The notes below the pieces were generated by a model. The model searched no databases and was not told the DNA's origin. It saw only the letters and a program-made list of their open reading frames with translations. This document shows positions 57,048-64,000 of a stretch of DNA of 64,000 nt, one piece after another. How positions within the stretch are numbered: the first letter of the stretch is position 1; every line of letters starts with the position of its first letter. This DNA comes from Hordeum vulgare subsp. vulgare (Eukaryota > Streptophyta > Magnoliopsida > Poales > Poaceae). A program made the position numbers and the translations under genes. The stretch is from NCBI RefSeq assembly GCF_904849725.1, contig NC_058518.1, positions 324,406,581 through 324,470,580 on the forward strand. Direction: 5' to 3'.

Positions 57048-59067
57048 GATCGCGGCATCAGCTCGCTTCACGCGCTGGGCGGGGCCCCGCACCTACACCA
57101 CAGGATGTGTTGCGTCCGGATCAGTCTGCATGCCCGTGGAGCTTGCTTTCGACGAGGCAACGCCCATGATGATCGACGTCCCCGTCCGCCATGCGGATTC
57201 GGACGAAGATTCTGATGACGAGGCGCTCCCTAGCGTCGTCATCGCAGCTATGGAGAACCTCAGCGTTCTCTTCAGCGACCTTCGGCTCAACGACAGCCCA
57301 AGCTACTTCGGCAAGGACTACGACGTTGAGGCGCTCTGCGCCAGCTTCAGCAGGCTCTCTATCGCTGAGACGCCTGCCCACGACGTTTACCCCAGTAACG
57401 TCCTCATCTTCGACGGCCCTCCACCGTCGGTGGGGTTCTTCACCCCATACCACGTCGCTGCCGTCTCCAACGCCGTGGAGGTGATGGTTATCAGCGCCGG
57501 CACCAGAACGGCTCCCGGCAAGGCCTCCGCAGGCACTGGCGAGCCCACTGCGGCCGCCGCCGACACTCTTCGGGACGCCATCGCCGGCCTGAAGACACCG
57601 GTCGCCGCTTCCGCCGACCCTGCAGACGCTCGGGCCTCACTGGAGGAGGCTCGCCAGCATATCTTGGAGGAGGGCATCGCCGTGGCCTCGGCAAAACGTC
57701 GGTTGGAGGCTACACATCATGAGTATAACTCCGCACACGGTCTTACTTCGATTTTTGAGGCCCCCAGCCGGCTTGGATCGGTCTGCAGCCGCGGACGGTT
57801 CGTCGCCGAGGTTCTAGGCGGGGACCTGCCCACCTAAGAGACTCCTGCGGCCAACATGCGGGCGGCGCAGGCGGTCATGGAGGAGACGGCCAGCCTGGAA
57901 GGCGAGGAGCGCGCCTTCCAGGAGAAGCGCGTCACGGATCTCCTTGACGCCGCTAACCAGCAGCACGCTCGGTTCAACCCCGGCCAGGCTCATTCAGAGT
58001 CCCCGGGGCCGAACTCGGGGGCTCGCCACGACCCTAGCGTCCAGCACCACGCCGAAGGATCTTCCTCGCATCGCCCTTCCGGATGGAGGGGCGAGGGAAG
58101 CCAAGGCCGGCGCTCGCAGCACCAGAGCGAGCACACTTCGGGCCTACGTCGTGGAGGCGACGAGGGCGACTCGGAGTACGGGGATCTTCCCCCGCGAAGA
58201 ACTCACGCATCTGGCTCCCGAGGAGCCTCCCCTCTCGCCGCCAAGGCTGGCGCCCCTGCCTCCCAGGACGAGCGGGACGCCCGCCGGCGTATCATCGCCC
58301 TGGCCCATTCGGCCCTCCTAGAGGAAGATGGACTCGCCGGTCCGGCTTGCTTCGGCCCCCGGATCCGACGGGAGCCATTCCCCCGAGGCTTCACCCTGCC
58401 TCGGGATACGCCGAAATATAACGGCACGGCCAAGCCAGAAGACTGGCTGATCGACTACACCACGGCCGTAGGCATCGCCAGGGGCAACAAGAGCGTAGCG
58501 GATCGCTACGTGCCACTCATGCTGGCCGGCTCGCCCCGGACGTGGCTTAACAGCCTCGCGACCGGCAGCGTCAACTCCTGGGTGGAGTTCGAGGAGGCGT
58601 TCGTCCGCAACTTCACCGGCACCTACAAGCGCCCCGGTCGGCCTCACGAGCTGGCCATGTGCGTCCAGAAGGCCGACGAACCCCTCCGCGACTACGTCAC
58701 CCAGTGGACTGAGCTCCGCAACTCCTGTGAGGGAGTGCATGAGGTACAAGCCATACAGTACTTCACCAACGGATGCCTAGACGGCACCCTCCTCAAGCAC
58801 AAGCTCATGTGCGCCGAGCCCACCTCCTTGGCAGTGCTCATGGCCAAGGCGGACAAGTATGCCACGGCCGACTCCGCGATGCACATCAAGGTGACTGTCT
58901 CGGACAAGGTTGTGCCTGCGCCGGCTACTCCCAAGCCGGCTGGGGACAACCAAGGCGGCGAGAACAATTACAAGCGCAAGGCGTCTCCCTCGAGCAAATC
59001 CACAAGTCGTCTATCAAGCCGTCTCCGAAGTCGGCATCAATCTTCGTACCGGCCGACTCCACGATAG
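57040..59067 (+). pseudogene. G gag, one nonsense codon
   Basis: The frame from ATG 57040 (MGPIAASARF, within the PBS) runs to 59067. It is interrupted once by TAA at 57835-57837 and stays in frame afterwards. The N-terminal half is acidic and Ala-rich. The gag domain lies in the second half: RDTPKYNGTAKPEDWLIDY, LAGSPRTWLNSL, WVEFEEAFVRNFTGTY, LRDYVTQWTELRNSC. The zinc knuckle expected after NYKRKA is absent and sequence changes there, which marks a deletion or frame break near 58985. The open frame reaches back to 56461, but that part lies in the LTR. Confidence 0.85.
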
Positions 59068-60626
59068 AAGCGTCGCCGGCTCCGCCAGTTATGTCGGCTG
59101 CGGACCCCATGCCGGCTGCACTGACGGCACCAACTGAGTCTGCGGTGCAAGCGCCGTCGGCTCCACCAACTACGCCGGCTTCGGATCCTAATCCGGCTCC
59201 ATTGATCCACCCGACTCCAAGAACGACAACCCCGGCTCTGCCCGGGATCGAATCCTCCCAGTGGGTGGACGTCATGGAGATAGACGATAAGCCGGCTGCA
59301 GCAATAGCGCAGGAGACGGCATCAGGCTCGGGGGCTACAGAAGCTCCAAACAGTCAAGACGAAGCGGAGGCGACCCTTGTGTCGGCTCCATCATGGGCTC
59401 AGGCCATTCTGGCCTTCCTTCTTCGCGGTGAACTTCCTCAGAACGAGGCGGAGGTGAGACAGACCCAGCGCAGGTCCGCCGCCTACGCCATCATCAATCG
59501 CGAGCTGGTGCGACACAGCACGACCGGCGTGTTCCAACGCTGTGTCAAATCAGAAAAAGGGTAGGAGATCCTCAGAGACATCCACCAGGGGGAGTGCGGG
59601 CATCATGCCGCCTCCAGAACCCTGGTGGCCAAAGCATTCCACCATGGATTCTACTGGCCCACGGCCCTCGAGGAGGCTGTGGATCTGGTGGACAAATGTG
59701 AAGGCTGCCAACGCTTCAGTGCACAAAGCCATATGCCGCCTTCAGCGCTGAAAACCATTCCCTTATCATGGCCATTCATCGTCTGGGGACTGGACATGGT
59801 TGGGCCCTTCAAGACGGCTCGCGGAGGGATGACGCATCTTCTGGTAGCCGTCGACAAGTTTAGCAAGTGGATCGAAGCCAGACCTATCAAGAAGCTTGAC
59901 GGCCCCACGGCTGTCAGGCTTATCACAGACATCTCTGTCCGATATGGCGTTCCCCACAGCATCATCACCGACAATGGCACCAACTTCGCCAAGGGCGCCC
60001 TGGCGCTCTACTGTTCCAAGGTAGGCACCCGGCTCGACCTGGCCTCAGTGGCACACGCCCAGTCAAACGGCCAAGCGGAGAGGGCCAACGGCCTGATCCT
60101 AGCCGGCATCAAGCCAAGGCTGGTGGTACCACTGGTCAGGTCAGCCGGCTGCTGGATCGAAGAACTGCCGGCTGTACTATGGAGCCTCCGCACCACGTCC
60201 AACTGGTCGACCGGCTTCACTCCATTCTTTCTGGTATACGGGTCTGAGGCCATCATTCGCACGGATGTCGAATTCGACTCGCCTCGGGTCACCCTATACA
60301 CAGAAACGGAGGCGAAGGAGGCCAGAGAAGACGGTGTGGATCTCCTCGAGGAAGCAAGGGACTTGGCTTTGAGCCGGACGGCCATCTACCAATAGAAGCT
60401 GAGATACTACCACAGCAAAAGGATCAAGCCCCTCTCTTTCAAGAAGGGAGACTTGGCCCTCAGAAGAATCCAGCGCACTACCGGCCAGCACAAGCTCTCA
60501 CCCCCCTGGGAGGGACCCTTCATCATCGGTAGGGTGTTACACAACAACGCTTACTACCTGATTGACGCCCAGAAGCCAAGGAAGCGCAAGAGGGACGACT
60601 CCGGCCAAGAAACGGAGCGCCCATGA
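59068..60626 (+). pseudogene. G integrase, joined to gag by internal deletion
   Basis: After a Pro/Ala/Thr-rich stretch (to about 59390) the frame enters the pre-integrase segment (SWAQAILAFLLRGELP) and integrase. HHCC: IHQGECGHH...CEGCQ. DDE core: GLDMVGPFKTARGG, IITDNGTNF, SNGQAERANG, all three acids present. The C-terminal part includes PPWEGPFIIGRV. Stops: TAG 59562-59564 before integrase, TAG 60393-60395 (before KLRYYHSKRIKP) and the natural end TGA 60624-60626. Protease, RT and RNase H should lie between gag and this segment but are absent. Confidence 0.88.
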
Positions 60627-60734
60627 AACGCGGCGTTGCTTCGCCCATTCTATTGCTAAAAGGCGGAAGACAAGCAAAGGAAAGAGCATACACATGTATC
60701 TTCCTCCCACTTCGGGAAACAAAGAAGGCAATAA

Positions 60735-61535
60735 AAAGGACATGCTCCATGTTTCTTTTTATCAAGAGTTCTCACTCATGTGTACGGGCTACACAGCGTA
60801 CCACCTCTTGCCGGCTTGCTTAAGCTCGGAGGCTACGCAACGCAACCCCTTGCTAGCTTTAAACAAGCTCGGGGGCTCGCCAGCCGCTCAGACGGTCAAA
60901 TCCTTGTAGTCGGGCACATAGTGTAACGGCTGAATCCCGGTCCATCGCTTGAACCTGCGGGCTGCCTCCGGTCGCTCGGTTCGCGATGTGATGCCGGGTC
61001 AAGTCGAATACATGCACAGTCCGGCTATACTTGGGACGACCGGCTCGGCCGGCTCGATCGTATATACGATCTCATTCAAGACTCAAGACGGCCTTTGACT
61101 GCCGGGAACAACTAATATGGCGAAAAAAGCAGGCTCCATGCTTTCTCTTGCTAAAAGAGTTTTCACTCAGTGTACGGGCTACACCGCGTACCACCTCTTG
61201 CTGGCTTGCTTAAGCTCGGAGGCTATGCAGAAAAAAGCAGGCTCCATGCTTTCTCTTGCTAAAAGAGTTTTTACTCAGTGTACGGGCTACACCGCGTACC
61301 ACCTCTTGCTGGCTTGCTTAAGCCCGGAGGCTACGCCGCGTGGCCCCTTGCTAGCTTCAAACAAGCTCGGGGGCTCGCGAGCCGCTCGGACGGAAAATCC
61401 TTGTAGTCGGGCACATAGTGTACCGGCTGAATCCCGGTCCATCGCTTGAACCTGCGGGCAGGCTCCGGTCGCTCGGTTCGCGGTGTGACGCCGGGTCAGG
61501 TCGAATACATGCACAGTCCGGCTATACTAGTGATG
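60735..61535 (+). repeat. G 3' repeat block (108-bp and about 300-bp direct repeats)
   Basis: The segment from about 60735 to 61050 is repeated at about 61231-61535 (landmarks GTGTACGGGCTACAC, TTGTAGTCGGGCACATAG, ATACATGCACAGTCCGG). Between them is one extra 108-bp unit, 61123-61230, nearly identical to 61231-61338. Such repeats after integrase are common in Tat elements. Short open frames here are products of the repeat. Confidence 0.88.
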
Positions 61536-61770
61536 ACCAGCTCGAGTTGGTTCATTCTAGCCGGCCTCTGATTGGCTTATGTCTTGTTCTTTACGTCTTG
61601 ATGGCTTCGAATAAGAGAAGTCAACCAGGAATCAAAAGACGGGATCATAAGACAACACGCTTGGTGACGAATATAATGCTGAATATATACATTCATGAAA
61701 AGTATTGGCCCATGGCCCACGTTCGTTACATCCCTCCAAGGGTAGAACAAAAAACACAAAAGGACGCCAG

Positions 61771-62705
61771 TTACGGGACATCGGCCTCAGGGGTTGTCTC
61801 GGCTGCCGCTCCTGATGTGGTAGCATCGCCGCCTCCGGCTCCTCCCGAGGTGGATGCGTCGTCTCCCCCATTGCGGCCCCTGCCTCCGCTGATCCAGGAG
61901 TCGGCATACGCCCCACCGCTGGAGGCGGCTGCAGATTCCGCAGCGCAGGCCGCCTCTTCGGCGCTGCCATCGACGTCGTAGGGCTGAAGGCCGTGCAGAT
62001 CCTCAGCGATCACGCCGCCGTTCTCACCCCGCTCCAAGATGAAGTCATCCCAGGCGGCGTACTCGGCGACGGCGCTGGCTCTCACCCGGAGCTCCTCCTC
62101 CATGCCTTGCAGCTCCGCCTCTGAGCCGTCGCGTTGGGCAGCCAGCTTGCCCAAGTTCAGATTGCGATACCAAGACTTGGCCAAGCGCAGGGCCATATAA
62201 GCCCCACACCGCGCGGCGGAGGCTCACCAGGCGTCCGGGCGCTCTCCACCCGCTGCGAGCCAGCGGGCAAGCCGGCTCATGGTCGTCGGCTCCACGCCCT
62301 CCGGCCACAGGGCCGCCACCATCGACGAACCTGCAACCTGGAGCTGAGTCACAGACTCGCTCAGGACGTGCAGGCGGGCCCGAAGGCCCACGCCGATCTC
62401 CTCGACGCTCCAGCCGGAGGTAGTATCAACCTCCTGCCCGGCGGCGCGGCGCTCCTCGTGGCACACCTCAACGGCGGTGTTGGCTGCGACCTAGGTCTCG
62501 AAGAAGAGATCTGGGGTAAAGATAGCTGGGACGTAAGAACACAGCAAGGGGAGGAGACGGCCAAAAAACCAAACGCAAAACAAGGAAAGGAAACCTACGC
62601 TCGAAGGCGCCGTCGGTCTCATGAAAGACCTCGAGGACCTCGCGCTCCCGCACCTCACCCGCATGAGTGAGGCGGGCGATTTCCTCCTGGAGGGTCGCGG
62701 CGGAC
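61771..62705 (-). pseudogene. G antisense ORF (aORF) with probable 88-bp intron
   Basis: Minus-strand coding sequence, interrupted on its 5' side by Copia H at 62706. Exon 1 remnant (62705-62599) reads SAATLQEEIARLTHAGEV and GAFE, coiled-coil-like. A GTAGGT donor at 62598 and a TTTACCCCAG acceptor at 62511 define an 88-bp intron that keeps phase. Exon 2 (62510-61771) contains WSVEEIGVGLRARLHVL, WPEGVEP, LRLAKSWYRNLNLGKLAAQ, then an acidic, Ser/Gly/Ala-rich tail. Stops lie at 62491-62493 (TAG) and 62224-62226 (TGA). I recognise it as the Tat-lineage antisense ORF type seen in many grass elements; the function is unknown. The ORF is antisense to element transcription. Confidence 0.7.
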
Positions 62706-64000
62706 TGTTGGGGAACGTCGCATGGGAAACAAAATTTTCCTACGCGCACGAAGACCTATCATGGTGATGTCCATCTACGAGAGGGGATGAGTGATCTACG
62801 TACCCTTGTAGACCGTACAGCAGAAGCGTTAGTGAACGCGGTTGATGTAGTGGAACGTCCTCACGTCCCTCGATCCACCCCGCGAACAATCCCGCGATCA
62901 GTCCCACGATCTAGTACCGAACGGACGGCACCTCCGCGTTCAGCACACGTACAGCTCGACGATGATCTCGGCCTTCTTGATCCAGCAAGAGAGACGGAGA
63001 GGTAGAAGAGTTCTCCGGCAGCGTGACGGCGCTCCGGAGGTTGGTGATGACCTTTTCTCAGCAGGGCTCCGCCCGAGCTCCGGAGAAACGCGATCTAGAG
63101 GAAAAACCGTGGAGGTATGTGGTCGGGCTGCCGTGGAAAAGTCGTCTCAAATCAGCCCCAATACCTCCGTATATATAGGTGGGAGGGAGGGGACCTTGCC
63201 TTGGGGCTCAAGGAGCCCCAAGGGGGTCGGCCGAGTCCAAGGGGGGAAGGCTCCCCCCCCCAAACCGAGTTGGACTTGGTTTGGTGGGTGGGAGTCCTTC
63301 CCTTCCTTCCCACCTCCCTTTTTTTCTTTCTCTTTGATTTTCTTTTGTATGGCGCATAGGGCCCTTTTGGGCTGTCCCACCAGCCCACTAAGGGCTGGTG
63401 CGCCACCCTTATGGCCTATGGGCTTCCCCGGGGTGGGTTGCCCCCCCCCCCCCCCCCGGTGAACTCCGGGAACCCATTCGTCATTCCCGGTACATTCCCG
63501 GTAACTCCGAAAACCTTCCGGTAATCAAATGAGGTCATCCTATATATCAATCTTCGTTTCCGGACCATTCCAGAAACCCTCGTGACGTCCGTGATCTCAT
63601 CCGGGACTCCGAACAACATTCGGTAACCAACCATATAACTCAAATACGCATAAAACAACGTCGAACCTTAAGTGTGCAGACCCTGCGGGTTCGAGAACTA
63701 TGTAGACATGACCCGAGAGACTCCTCGGTCAATATCCAATAGCGGAACCTGGATGCCCATATTGGATCCTACATATTCTATGAAGATCTTATCGTTTGAA
63801 CCTCAGTGCCAAGGATTCATATAATCCCGTCTGTCATTCCCTTTGTCCTTCGGTATGTTACTTGCCCGAGATTCGATCGTCAGTATCCGTATACCTATTT
63901 CAATCTCGTTTACCGGCATGTCTCTTTACTCGTTCCGTAATACAAGATCCCGCAACTTACACTAAGTTACATTGCTTGCAAGGCTTGTGTGTGATGTTGT
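62706..64000 (-). repeat. Copia LTR H (WIS/Angela/BARE1 type), runs off window
   Basis: Starts on the plus strand TGTTGGGGAACGTCGCATGG like 461 and 15418 and follows the same LTR for 1.3 kb. The 5 bp before it are CGGAC (62701-62705), the left TSD copy. It is the outer end of a 3' LTR or a solo LTR; the window ends before this can be told. Minus-strand TATATATA at 63170-63177, hairpin arms 63378-63386 and 63392-63400. Confidence 0.92.

Larger units (their letters stand above)
55949..62705 (+). mobile_element. Gypsy element G (Tat-like), internally deleted, 3' end outside window
   Basis: A GC-rich gypsy retrotransposon inserted in J's 5' LTR; the 5 bp before it are CTCAT (55944-55948). The order is 5' LTR, PBS, gag, integrase, tandem repeats, an antisense ORF, then interruption by Copia LTR H at 62706. 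Protease, RT and RNase H are missing. An antisense ORF between integrase and 3' LTR is a known trait of the Tat lineage. No 3' LTR is visible in the window. Confidence 0.85.

Noticed and set aside
60735..61535. CRISPR-like array
   Set aside because: Repeats are 108 and about 300 bp without spacers, in a plant retrotransposon.

Overview
The window is intergenic DNA of a large grass genome, most likely a Triticeae species (wheat, barley, rye or Aegilops). I found no host gene, tRNA, rRNA or CRISPR array. Essentially every base belongs to LTR retrotransposons inserted into one another, and the boundaries can be placed from TG...CA ends, target-site duplications (TSDs), primer-binding sites (PBS) and polypurine tracts (PPT). 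The Copia LTRs (minus-strand start TGTTGGAAATATGCCC) are of the WIS/Angela/BARE1 type that is abundant in Triticeae.

Layout, outermost first. Element J (minus strand, LARD-like, LTRs of about 4 kb, no recognisable coding capacity) frames the window. Its 3' LTR is 1-460 plus 16615-20043, its internal region is 20044-20877 plus 51374-54415, and its 5' LTR starts at 54416. Copia element A (461-16614, minus) sits in J's 3' LTR and is itself split by gypsy element B (3739-11910, plus). J's internal region is split by solo LTR C of the same family (20878-51368, TSD TGTCG). C is split by gypsy element D (21221-47582, plus, TSD GCAAG). D carries gypsy E in its 5' LTR (21575-29778, plus) and gypsy F, a sister of B, in its 3' non-coding region (36593-44567, minus, TSD ATCAC). 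J's 5' LTR is split at 55949 by a GC-rich Tat-like gypsy element G (plus), which is cut at 62706 by another Copia LTR, H, that runs off the window. The deepest order is E in D in C in J.

How the elements relate. B/F, D and E share LTR starts (TGATACGTC), a tRNA-Asp-type PBS, PPTs built on AAGCTTGGGG, and a perfect CCACAAGCC/GGCTTGTGG inverted repeat ahead of a TATA-like box in the LTR. B, F and E encode only gag and protease. D alone has protease, reverse transcriptase, RNase H and integrase, plus an extra acidic coiled-coil ORF. This looks like an autonomous partner (D) with two non-autonomous families, though every gag-pol frame here is now broken. G has lost protease, RT and RNase H but keeps gag, integrase and an antisense ORF with a probable intron.

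The coding frames carry nonsense codons, several fitting C-to-T change, plus frameshifts and small deletions, as expected of silenced, decaying elements.
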